DNA of 64,000 bases, from contig OW028576.1 of assembly GCA_932294295.1 (NCBI GenBank), positions 43,998,247 to 44,062,246 on the forward strand. The letters run 5' to 3'. This document shows, in pieces, positions 1 to 9,584 of the stretch. Source of the stretch: Alitta virens (Eukaryota; Annelida; Polychaeta; Phyllodocida; Nereididae). Numbering within the stretch: the stretch's first letter is position 1; each line of letters begins with the position of its first letter. The notes under the pieces were generated by a model. That model was not told where the DNA came from. It worked only from the letters and a program-made list of their open reading frames with translations, and made no database searches. The translations under genes and the position numbers were made by a program.

Positions 1-940
1 CATTCTGTGGCCAGCGGTCAGCAGATTTCACTCAACACCCTATGTTGACCTGCACTGAGTGGTCAGTTGCTATCATTATAAATATAAACATTTTCTTCTC
101 CCAGTATATTTTATAGAGCAATAACATTCTATAGTTAGAAAATGTCAATAGTAAATATCTGTGAAATCATTCAGTAATATAAATATTCTAATCAATATTC
201 ATAACTATGAAAACCAGGTTTGCATTATTTACAACTGACTTCAGCAGCCACCTGGCTTTAGCAGCCACTTTGGCCACTTCTCTTGGCTGACCACTTAACA
301 CCATTGCACTGTATACCAGTGACACAGGGAAAAAACTAGATTAAAGTTTGAGTTACAGATATTTTAACAACTATTATCACTATCTTTCTGCAAAATTTCA
401 GCCATCTATATGCTAAAATACTTGCGTAATTTCTTCGACAAAAACGTACATATGAAATTTTTCCTTATGTTAGTATGAAGAGTGTCTCTTGTAAAATAAC
501 CTAATTATCTTAGTTTAGAAAACTAGAGTTAATATACATTATATATATATTGAAACTAATCAACATTTAATCAACTTCAAAATGTCACACTAAAAAACGA
601 TAAAAAATGCCGTTTGTCTTTTAATTCATTTGCCTCAATTGAGTAATATAGCTATATTTTATGCTAGACTTTATTATGATACTTATTTTTGCACTATTAG
701 GCTTTATGCAACCGGGTTAGGGTTTAAAATCGTTCTCTTATGTCAAATTATTTATGTTCATGGAGTTTTATATGCTTTTTTTTATTATATTCTCTAACTC
801 AGTCTACTTAGAAATATTGATAGAAAAATAAAAAATAAAATAAAAACAACGCAACGAAATTACCATGCCATATATCATGCTTTATCATCTGCTTAGCTAA
901 TGTTATCAATTTTTTTTTTTCAAGCCAATATTGCAACATA

Positions 941-1045
941 CAGTATACTGCATAAGTGAGTACACACCCCTTGCAAGGTGGGTTATTCAGCCTCAGCTCA
1001 CAAAATATTAGAAATACAGGGAATTTGCTGCAACAAAATCTTTGT
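941..1045. repeat. Tc1 left terminal inverted repeat
   Basis: About 105 bp, matching the reverse complement of 2,488-2,592 with roughly one mismatch per ten bases. It directly follows the TA at 939-940. Confidence 0.93.
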
Positions 1046-1319
1046 CCGGCAACATATCACTGTTTCGCAAAGAATGATCACAATTGCTTATATCAACAGT
1101 TCATATTATGTAATAGTTTATAATACAGTCAGTGCAAAACTGAGTGCACACCAAAAATAACAATTTATCATGTTGCTATTTAACCAGATTAAAGTTTACA
1201 GTTTATCAAATACTTAATAAGAGATGTTTGATGAAGCGTTCCACCCAGTAATCTGAATTAAGATACCCTTAAGTTGTATAATAGGTCAAATTACCTTAAA
1301 CAGTCATCTTCAAAGTGAT

Positions 1320-2351
1320 ATGACAACAATGGCACCACATGGGACTGAGATTTCTTGTCAAATAAGGAAAAGAATAGTCACACTGCATAAGAAGAGGCAC
1401 AGTTACCAGAAAATAAGCAATGCTTTGGAAATAAGCCGAAACACAGTGGCTAAAGTGATTCAGAGATTCAAGAAAAATGGAGAGGTGCTAAACATGAAGC
1501 GGTCAGGTCGTCCCAGGAAGTTGACTCCAAGGGATGAGCGACATCTGGGGAGATCCTTGGAAAAAAACAGAAAAGCAAGTACTGTGGAGCTTGCAAAAGC
1601 TCTTGAAAGTCAAGTTGGGGTGACTGTGTCCACTGATACGATAAGGCGCACAGTGCATAGAATGGGACTGTATGGCTACCGACCTCGAAGGAAGCCCTTG
1701 CTCCAGCCAAGACACAAGCAGGATCGCATGGCTTCTGCTACAACAAACCAGAGCAAGGATGTAAACTTTTGGAATAAAGTCCTGTGGTCTGATGAGACCA
1801 AAATCAACCAGTTTGGGTCTGATGGCATCCAGTGGGTTTGGAGACGTCCAGGTGATGAGTACAATGAAAATTGCATGGTACCCACAGTGAAACATGGTGG
1901 TGGCAGTGTCCTCTTATGGGGTTGTATGAGCTCTGCAGGTGTTGGAGAACTCCATTTCATTGATGGCATTATGGATTCTAATATGTATTGCCATATTCTC
2001 AAGGAAAAGATGCTACCTTCCCTCCATGCCCTTGGTCGTGGGGCCATATTTCAACAAGACAATGACCCAAAACATACTTCAAAGTTCACCACTGAGTTCC
2101 TGACAAAACACAAGGTGAAGAAACTTGATTGGCCTAGCATGTCTCCAGATCTGAACCCAATAGAGCACCTGTGGGGTGTTTTGAAAAGGAAAGTGGAGCA
2201 ACACAGGCCCAAAAGTATCAATGCCTTGAAAGAGGTCATCCTTGAGGAATGGAGGAAAATTGATGCTTCAGTATGCCTTGAACTTGTCCATTCAATGCCT
2301 AGGAGGATTGATGCAGTGCTGAGAAACAAGGGTGGACACACTAAATACTAA
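1320..2351 (+). CDS. Tc1-family transposase, DD34E, intact
   Basis: Encodes a 343-residue cut-and-paste transposase, the usual length for Tc1 proteins. The N-terminal half has two helix-turn-helix segments (about residues 10-60 and 70-120) around a GRPRK AT-hook-like motif (residues 63-67). The catalytic domain shows D158 in LWSDETK, D247 in FQQDNDPKHTS and E282 in LNPIEHLW. There are 34 residues between the second and third acids, which defines DD34E. A glycine-rich box (KHGGGSVLLWG) is present. No stops or frameshifts are seen. The ATG at 1,320 lies well inside the left inverted repeat and nothing upstream competes with it. Expression would depend on the element or on host transcription; no promoter is evident. 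Confidence 0.95.
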   Translation: MTTMAPHGTEISCQIRKRIVTLHKKRHSYQKISNALEISRNTVAKVIQRFKKNGEVLNMKRSGRPRKLTPRDERHLGRSLEKNRKASTVELAKALESQVGVTVSTDTIRRTVHRMGLYGYRPRRKPLLQPRHKQDRMASATTNQSKDVNFWNKVLWSDETKINQFGSDGIQWVWRRPGDEYNENCMVPTVKHGGGSVLLWGCMSSAGVGELHFIDGIMDSNMYCHILKEKMLPSLHALGRGAIFQQDNDPKHTSKFTTEFLTKHKVKKLDWPSMSPDLNPIEHLWGVLKRKVEQHRPKSINALKEVILEEWRKIDASVCLELVHSMPRRIDAVLRNKGGHTKY

Positions 2352-2487
2352 GACACTATACTTACCTTTAATTTATGTTACAGTGTACTCATTTTTGCTT
2401 TATCTTAATTTTAAACAATTTATATAATATGAACTTTTGATCTAACCAATTGTGATTATAATTTGTGAAATGGTTTTTTGTTGTTAG

Positions 2488-2592
2488 ATAAAGGTTTTGT
2501 TGCAGCAAATTCCTTGTATCTCTTATATTTTCTGAGCTGAGGCTGAAAAACCAACCTTGCAAGAGGTGTGTACTCACTTATGCAGTATACTG
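2488..2592. repeat. Tc1 right terminal inverted repeat
   Basis: Inverted counterpart of 941-1,045, followed by the TA at 2,593-2,594. Confidence 0.93.
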
Positions 2593-2744
2593 TAGAATCG
2601 AAATTAGACAGACTAAAATTGTTATCTGAATGATGTCATAAACATGAAATAATGTGAAAGAATTGAGTCTTAATAGTGAGGTGGTCTTAATAGCTGTAAG
2701 TTTGTAACAAAACAATTATGATACATAGGTCATTTGGTATAATT

Positions 2745-3175
2745 TAAATTATTTTTTTTATTTCAATATATTTTAACAGGGTAACATGCGTCAGACTATT
2801 CGCTGTTTTACAACAGGGCCATGTATATTTAAAATACAACATATACAAATTTACCAACAAGGATAAAATCATCAATAAAACAATCAGATATATAAAGCAT
2901 TTGAATAATTACAGTGGTAAAATTCATTTAGCCTTTCTTTTAAAATCATCAATTACTGTGCAATCTTTCATGTAATTAGGCAAATTATTCCATAGTCTTG
3001 GACACTGATATCTAAATGAAGCTTTAGTAACATTAATATTAACATCATTCTCATTAACATTTCAACCTTTCTGAAACTTCTACAGACATAATTGTTTCAT
3101 TGCACAGATAGTCAGGTGCTAAACCATGAATGCATTGAAACATTAACAGTGCCATTAGGTTAACTGTTATTAAAT
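2745..3175 (-). mobile_element. 3' fragment of a CR1/L2-like non-LTR element (copy A)
   Basis: Read on the minus strand, this stretch ends with a decayed reverse-transcriptase C-terminus. A readable piece is CPRLWNNLPNYMKDCT followed shortly by a stop at about 2,930. An AT-rich 3' tail containing CAGGGTAACATG in plus orientation then follows. The same fragment sits at the matching place in copies B and C, so it was inserted before the segment was duplicated. It is 5'-truncated and lies in intron 1. Confidence 0.7.
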
Positions 3176-3209
3176 CTGCCAATTAATAATGAACAGTATA
3201 ATGTCTCAC

Positions 3210-3341
3210 CTTTAAGCCTAAGTTGTATTGTTCAGCCTCATTTTTGTAACTCGCGATGTTGGATATTAAGTATAAAAGTATGATTAAAATCAGAAATACT
3301 GAAATAATTTTCCAAATGTTCTTCTTATCAGTAAGAGCCAT
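3210..3341 (-). CDS. METTL24-like: METTL24-like gene A, exon 1 (gene partial)
   Basis: The start codon is at 3,341 on the minus strand. The exon codes 44 residues, beginning MALTDKKNIWK, then a hydrophobic signal-anchor of about 20 residues, then a short polar stretch ending NLGLK. The exon ends in phase 0 at a GTGAG donor (3,209 downward). It is near-identical to exon 1 of gene B (16,840-16,971). The remaining exons should lie left of base 1, so only the membrane anchor of this gene is visible. That it belongs to a functional gene is inferred from genes B and C. Confidence 0.75.
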
Positions 3342-3490
3342 TGCGCTAGACTGAAAATATTTGCCTGCAATTATCAGCCAGGTGGAGCTGGTTACAATCC
3401 ACTTTGCGCATACAAGTGGTGTTCATGGTTACCAGTATGCATGCCTCATTGATGTGCAAACATTCATATACATTGTACATATAAAGGGGC

Positions 3491-5170
3491 AGGGGGAGCT
3501 AATTCTAGATATAGTCAAAATCTACTTAACCAACAACTAAAGATAACTCAAAATATCTGTAGGTTAGAGAAATGTCCAACATAAGTATACCAGCTTTTTG
3601 GCTAACAACATAAATTTTATTCCAGGACATCAGGTAATTAAGGTTAATTAGGGACTATTTTTAATAAGCAAACAAAGTAGAAAAGGGTTTTTGTTATCAT
3701 CAATGTCCGTCCGACGGGCAGACGGGCGGGCGTAACACTTTCGTTTCAGGGAGCATAATTCTAACACTAATGCACTTACCCTAACGAAAATTTGCACAGT
3801 AATACCTAGTAGTGCCTTTTGATAGTCACATTGACATAATTATGTTGGCTATGTTTTACAAAATTCAGAAAAAATAGAAAACAAATTTTTTTTACGTTTC
3901 TGTACCAGAACTCTGACACTATGCGCCTACGTGCTTAAAATTTGTCATAATATGTCTAAAATAGTATAGTGGTGCCTTTTGGGGGTCTCATGGCCATAAA
4001 TACTATAGAATTTTCAAAATTAGGGCAAAATAAGGAAAATTCCTACTTTTTCAAACCTCCATACAAAAGACACAATTTACCCTACATGAATCAACTTGTA
4101 TCAATAACATATCTAAATTATAATAATTTCACTTTGTAAACTTCATTTTGATATTCATTTCATGCTGATTACATAAAAATGGAAAATCAGAATAAAGGCT
4201 AAAAATTTAGTTAAATTGTGTTTCTGGAGCAAAACTATATAGCATTAATGCATTTATCCTAACAACATTTTATATGTTATTACTCTATTATATAGCTTAG
4301 CTGTGCATTTTGATAGTCAAATTGACATATCTCAGCTTAAAATATTGAGAGAAAAATGAAAAAAAAACATAAACAGTTCCGTTTCCAGAGCAGGACTCAC
4401 ATAATAATAAGAACATGTCTAAAATAGTGTAGATATACCTTTTTGGGGTTTCATGAGCATTAATGACAGATAATTTTATATCACAAGGAAATTTGGTACT
4501 CTTTCAACAATGACTCTATGATCCTTACATCAGAAACATTTTGTCAATGATATATCTAGGTTATAGTACTTTCACTTTAAAGCTTCATTTTGATTTTTGT
4601 TTCCTGTTTTTTTTTTTCATTATAATGGAAAATCTGGAAAAAATGCAAAAAATGGTGTGGCTTCCTTCAAATTCCTTAGCATCACAGACAACATAGAGAT
4701 GTTTCACTCCCATTTCCTGCCATTCAACTGTCAGGTGCTGCCCTCTTTGGTCTGGTGTGGAGCAGGCAGGGCTGTTGTATCATTTGTATGTGATATACAA
4801 GCATGAAAACACTAAATCTTGCAAAAACATGTGATGAATATTACAAATTCTCCATACCAAGAGGCTAATAGATTTAAAACAGTTTCCAGCTGCACTGTAC
4901 AGTCTGTAGCAGTACATAATAGTTATTTATCTGTCAAGTCAAGCATAAATCAGAGAGCAGAGGATCCAAGATCAAAAGGCTGGCAGGAACTCTAGGGAAT
5001 GTTTTTCAACCCCTAACATTTTCATTCAACCTCAGTTCACTCTAAACCGTATAACCCTTGTAATATTTACAACTTGTAGCAAACAAATTTAACCTAGTAG
5101 GTTATTCAGTCGGTTTTTTCATAATCAAGGATATGTTGAGACCAACAGCTTAAGCCTTGGAATGTATTAT
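3491..5170. other. Gene-free spacer with a ~480-bp repeated block
   Basis: No coding signal is seen. At 3,740-4,600 a block of about 480 bp occurs twice in diverged form. Marker phrases are GTTTC..GAGCA..ACTC at about 3,744, 3,895, 4,219 and 4,379, and TGCCTTTTG/GGGGTCTCATG near 3,820-4,000 and again at 4,300-4,460. Bases 3,708-3,740 are a GC-rich GACGGGC repeat. The rest is unremarkable AT-rich DNA. Confidence 0.5.
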
Positions 5171-5179
5171 TTCATACTG

Positions 5180-5585
5180 AACAGAGGCATCCATCAGGCA
5201 CTTGTAGGCACTTGTAGGCACTTGTAGGCACTCGTAGATAACTCGTAGAACACTCGTAGATCGCTCGTAGATCGCTCATAGATCACCCATAGATTGCCTG
5301 TGTGAGTAGTTTAAGTATGGGCGCAGAAACAGGTGGGCGACGGACGTCTACCGACCGTTTTACGAGCGTCCTACGAGTGGACGCGAGTGGATGGCGAGTA
5401 CATACAGATGGAAAGTTGCTACGTATGGCTACGTATGGCTATGTATGGCTATGTATGACTATGTATGGCTACGTATGGCTATGTATGGATACGTATGGCT
5501 ATGTATGGCAACATTATGCTATGTATGGTTACGGACGTATGTAAAATGTACATAGGACACTCGTAGATTGATTAGCGAGCGAGTT
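5180..5585. repeat. CGTAG / GGCTACGTAT tandem-repeat complex (copy B)
   Basis: A run of units related to GGCACTTGTA and ACTCGTAGATCG (5,198-5,300) is followed by a GC-richer single-copy stretch. Next come about a dozen copies of a 10-bp unit GGCTACGTAT/GGCTATGTAT (5,418-5,530), then another ACTCGTAG unit at 5,558. A shorter version is in copy C at 28,342-28,565. The LTR element in copy C sits within the left array. Confidence 0.75.
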
Positions 5586-5589
5586 ACAA

Positions 5590-6780
5590 AACAAATGACA
5601 ATTCACTCATAGAACGTTCCCCAATTTTTTTTGCTCTCTTCACGTATGCTCGTGAGTGGTCAAGTGCGAAAATTGAAAAAGGCTTAAATGACCTTACCCT
5701 GGTATGATTGTCTTCCTTGAATATAGAGAAACGTTTAATCGAGGACTATAGGTCAAAGGTGCCTGGGTTAATTGTACCAAGGTATTTATTAAATCTGAAC
5801 AGTCCCCCCTCCAACATGGACTCACCTATGTTAGTCTGACTTCCCGGAAATTGACATGGTTCATTTTGGTCTTAGGGGTGAAAGCTTATGAAGATTTTCA
5901 ACAAATATCTGTTTGAGGCCCATCATGTAAAATGCCTAGCAACTCAACAAAAAGCTTAGTATCTACTTACATTATTTCATTTCTATGAAAAGTAATGTCA
6001 TTTGAATGGCAACTATGTTGTTTTGGCTGTTAACAAAAATCAAACATTAATTTGTGCTTGTGATGCTGCCGTTGTTGTGCCAGTGTAGCAGTGGTCACTC
6101 CTTTGCAGGCATCTGACCATGATTGGCCAGTTGAGTGACACACCCACACTCTGACCTATGAAAGGAATGAAACTGGCCACACACACACTGTTCTCACTCT
6201 TTGAAACGGTGTAGTTACAAAGCTGTATAATGTAATTAATAACAAATAATTACAAATAGGCCAATGTTGAAATGAAATTATTTCTCAAACTGTTTTAAAC
6301 AGAATATATGCAGTTCAAAAATGCTACACTCACTGAGCCTGTCAATTATGTCTGTTAATGTGAAGAAATGAAACATGATTATATTTTTTTAAATTTGGAT
6401 CTGAATTATGCAAATAGATATGCAAAGTTTTGTAGGCTGCAAATTTCAGAATACTAAAAGTATTTAGGTACTTACAATATTTATTTAAAAGAACTAGACA
6501 ATATTCTGTAAAACTTAAAAGCAGAAAATTTTGAAATATATTTGATTTATTTTTTGTAGTAATACTAACAAGCAACGGTCTCTTTTTATTATTACTAAAA
6601 CTATAGAATGGTGCAAGTAGTCTATTTTAAGACAGTTGTGTGTAGCTAGGCAAGAGTAGCAAGGATCTATTGAATAGTACTTATAGCAATTTCGGCAATT
6701 AAGACAAAGACATATTTCTATATAAACCATACTAATTTATTGTAATAGTTTAACATAATACCTTGTCAATATCTGTTACC
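5590..6780. other. Gene-free stretch
   Basis: No convincing coding or RNA signal. Bases from about 6,430 onward are shared with copy C (from about 28,570); the part before is specific to copy B. Confidence 0.4.
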
Positions 6781-6783
6781 TAC

Positions 6784-6937
6784 AACTAATACCCTTTAGC
6801 AACTAATTCCCTTTAGCAACTAATTCCCTTTAGCAACTAATTCCCTTTAGCAACTAATTCCCTTTAGCAACAAATTCCCTTTAGCAACTAATTCCCTTTA
6901 GCAACTAATTCCCTTTAGCAACTAATTCCCTTTAGCC
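6784..6937. repeat. 17-bp minisatellite, about 9 copies
   Basis: Near-perfect tandem copies of AACTAATTCCCTTTAGC. The matching place in copy C (about 28,925-28,945) has only one unit, so the array expanded after B and C separated. Confidence 0.93.
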
Positions 6938-8337
6938 TATACAAAATACATTAATTCATTTTTTCCCCATGTCTAAACTACTCAACCAATTCTGATACAG
7001 GTCTCTTTTTTAAAGAGAGATTTGCTTTTTATAGATAAAATTGTACTCTGGTACTATTATATGAAGTGTAAAACTGTTTAGCAGCACAAATGTTCCTAAC
7101 AAAAAAGAGTGTATAAAAAGTAATTTTCATTTGTGAATTTCAGGGTGATTGCATTGATCATCCCTCCCTTCTGAAAAAGTGGGGGGTATATATCCCACCC
7201 TGTGTTGATATCCCTGGAACTGGTCATCTGGTCAAAAGTGGCACGGCTAGCCTACATGTATGTTGTTGGTCCCGTATAGAGTGACCAGCAGACCAAGGAC
7301 CACACTTGCCGTGAAAAAGGTAAAATAAATAAAAAAGAAAACATTTTAAAGATAATTTCCACAGAAACGGTGCACCCCCCTGTCCCTCAACTTTCAAATG
7401 TGATTATAACACACAAAATGGTTTTAATATGGGCAGACCAATGTTAAGATATTATTACACAAGAGAAATATTTGCGGGGCTCTGTCATAACTGATATTTT
7501 GGCTCTTTTTGCTGTAGAAGGCAGTAAAAAGGGCTTGTCCCAAACCTCATTTCATATATCTCTTTACTGTACGCAATGAATGTAAGTTTAAAAATCATTT
7601 ATAACATGATAGATACAATCAGGAGAAGTTGAATTTTCAACTGGTGAAGAAACTTGTGAAATATTTCCAGTTCCAGTTCCATTTGCTTAACAGTTTGACC
7701 AAAGAATTTATGTCCCTCCTGTTATCAAAGAATTTATGTCCCTCCTGTGACCATGGTATTAAAATGCTGCTAGATGAAAAGCAAAAATTGTTAGGTTTGT
7801 GCACTTTTCAATTGATGAAAACATTGATATTATTTGTAATGGCATGGGTTGAATTTGTGTTTTGTCCTTCCTGTTACCAAGTTTATGTGGAAACTATTTA
7901 TCATAGAAAGAAGCTTTAAAGCAATTCTGAAAGTGCTCCTTTATTACAAAAATGCAATTGAAACATAGATGAATTACTCCCTTTTGCCTTTCAGATATTG
8001 CACAAAGTTTCCTTAAATGTGGATCTATCCTGTTACTGTCATTCCTGTTACCATAATGGCTTACATAGCAGGTCACATGACCAACCAATTTAAATATAAC
8101 AGATGAAAAATGTTTTCTTGTCATGTTACAACACTAAATGTTTCAAAATTCATGAATTTTTGAAAGATTGAAAAGTTCATGCTTTTGCACTTGAAATGCC
8201 AAAAGTGCACCGTTTCTGAGGAAATCATATCATATGTAACAAACTCAACATTATCACAGACATTAAAGTAACACATTGTGAACTCATCTAATATTCTTAT
8301 GGATGAATGCTTCATGATATATAATAACACCAATATA

Positions 8338-8452
8338 CGCAGGTAGCATTCCAAATTGGCACAACATCGGCGTGATGTCAGCGATGTTGTACCGAAGGCG
8401 GTCAATATAAAAACGACACTGGCCAAATTGGAATGCTATCTGGGTGAGATAA
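8338..8452. mobile_element. MITE with inverted repeats (copy B)
   Basis: About 110 bp ending in inverted repeats AGGTAGCATTCCAAATTGGC and GCCAAATTGGAATGCTATCT. The counterpart in copy C is at 30,312-30,420, and a related fragment is at 10,915-10,975. It has no coding capacity. Confidence 0.7.
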
Positions 8453-8544
8453 CATTTTTATAGTTAGACGAACATAAAAGTGAGGTTACATATGTAGAAT
8501 AATGAAATTGTTTGATTAAAATTCTCAGCCACTGGAGGAAAGGG

Positions 8545-8825
8545 CCAAGTGGTTAAGGTGTTTGACTGCTGTCCACAAGGTTGTGGGTTCAAACCCCCAC
8601 CATACCATTGAGGAGTTGGGCAGATACTCTTCAACCCTTGCCTCACCCCACACAGTTGCAATGGGTACTTGGCATAAGGCACCACAATGATGGCACTGGT
8701 GTGAGCTCTTAAGCCCCTGTGGTTAACCCCGGGTTCAAGGCTGAACACTTCCCAGGGATTGAGGAAGACTCTGGATTGGCCTGCCAAGGATATAACTGTG
8801 AACTTGTTTCAAACTGTGTTAAGTG
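8545..8825 (+). mobile_element. tRNA-derived SINE, family 2
   Basis: The head resembles a tRNA. An A-box-like GGCCAAGTGGTTAAGG lies near 8,548 and a B-box-like GGTTCAAACCC near 8,590. A conserved body follows (TGGGTACTTGGCATAAGGCACC; GGGATTGAGGAAGACTCTGG). Further copies are at 30,550-30,825 (duplicated) and, inverted, at 55,925-56,160. Confidence 0.7.
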
Positions 8826-9362
8826 ATAACAGACCATATAAACCCTGATTTACATTTAAATCTGCAAGCTTGAATTATGTTTTTGTACACCTTCTAGTTT
8901 GCTCAGAAATTTTAACAAACAACTCTGCATACGAGGGATGGAACAGATTATAATGACATCATACAAAAGCAAATCCTCGTACATCCTGATGTGAATATCA
9001 GCTGTGAATAAAATGTGTGTTGATGAAGTTCATATTCACTTGTGGACAATATTGTTTAATCCCATCCGGATAAAAACATCGCCAGTTCAAATGTTGATGT
9101 CGCCATCTTTGGAACCCAGCATTTTCTAAACCCTGAAATCCAATTAAATAGGTTTGTTTAAATATAATTTAGTTGATAATACATACCAAAAAATTTGCAG
9201 ATCTTTGACTCTCACATGCATGTCGCCACAGACAGAGAACAATAACCGACAATTAAATGACGTCATAATGGCCGATTAAGAAGTCTTTGGATATCGCACT
9301 GTATGTAACGTCACAGGTCTGTTGTCTGTCATGATATCACCACAGTCCAATTATGACATCAT

Positions 9363-9584
9363 CTAGCATTGTGCATTGGTGACATCACATATTGTATTAG
9401 CACTGATTGCCCCCTGGTGTGATGTAATCGTGCCCCCTCTGCTGGAGAGTAGTCTTGTGGCATCACTATTGTGAAAGTCCTCCGTTGTCAGGGTTACTGG
9501 ATTACGTAACTTGTGGTAGTGGTTGAAGTTACCACAATGACCAGTGACATCAGTGTGATTGATATTTATTGTTATGTCATATTT
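9363..9584 (-). CDS. METTL24-like: METTL24-like gene B, putative last exon (7)
   Basis: Follows a CTGCAG acceptor at 9,585-9,590 on the minus strand. It is open in the phase required by exon 6 and codes 73 residues (beginning KYDITININH, middle RNPVTLTTED) to a TAG at 9,363. The same acceptor, frame and stop are kept in copy C. Against it, the B/C differences here are mostly amino-acid-changing, and the residues were not recognised as a known family C-terminus. Assignment is by position and phase. Confidence 0.5.
   Translation of the reverse strand, partial: KYDITININHTDVTGHCGNFNHYHKLRNPVTLTTEDFHNSDATRLLSSRGGTITSHQGAISANTICDVTNAQC

Larger units (their letters stand above)
941..2592 (+). mobile_element. 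Complete Tc1-type DNA transposon
   Basis: A 1,652-bp element bounded by imperfect terminal inverted repeats of about 105 bp (941-1,045 and 2,488-2,592), both starting CAGTATACTGCATAAGTGAG. A TA target duplication lies at 939-940 and 2,593-2,594. It contains one intact transposase ORF. The uninterrupted TA site is preserved in copy B at 16,223-16,224, so insertion happened after the A/B duplication. Long repeats with an intact ORF point to a young, possibly autonomous copy. Confidence 0.97.
1..3490. repeat. Segmental duplication, copy A
   Basis: Bases 1-3,490, once the Tc1 element at 941-2,592 is removed, match 15,310-17,175 (copy B) almost base for base, with scattered substitutions and small indels. 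A more diverged third copy lies at about 35,225-36,370. The window opens inside the unit, so its left end is not seen. The block is intron 1 plus exon 1 of a minus-strand METTL24-like gene. Copy A lacks about 60 bases that copy B has near 17,027-17,080. Confidence 0.93.

Noticed and set aside
1468..2341. Several minus-strand frames inside the Tc1 element
   Set aside because: They overlap the intact transposase in antisense and show no motif.
7629..7919. 96-codon frame in copy B
   Set aside because: The counterpart in copy C has indels that break the frame, and no motif is present.
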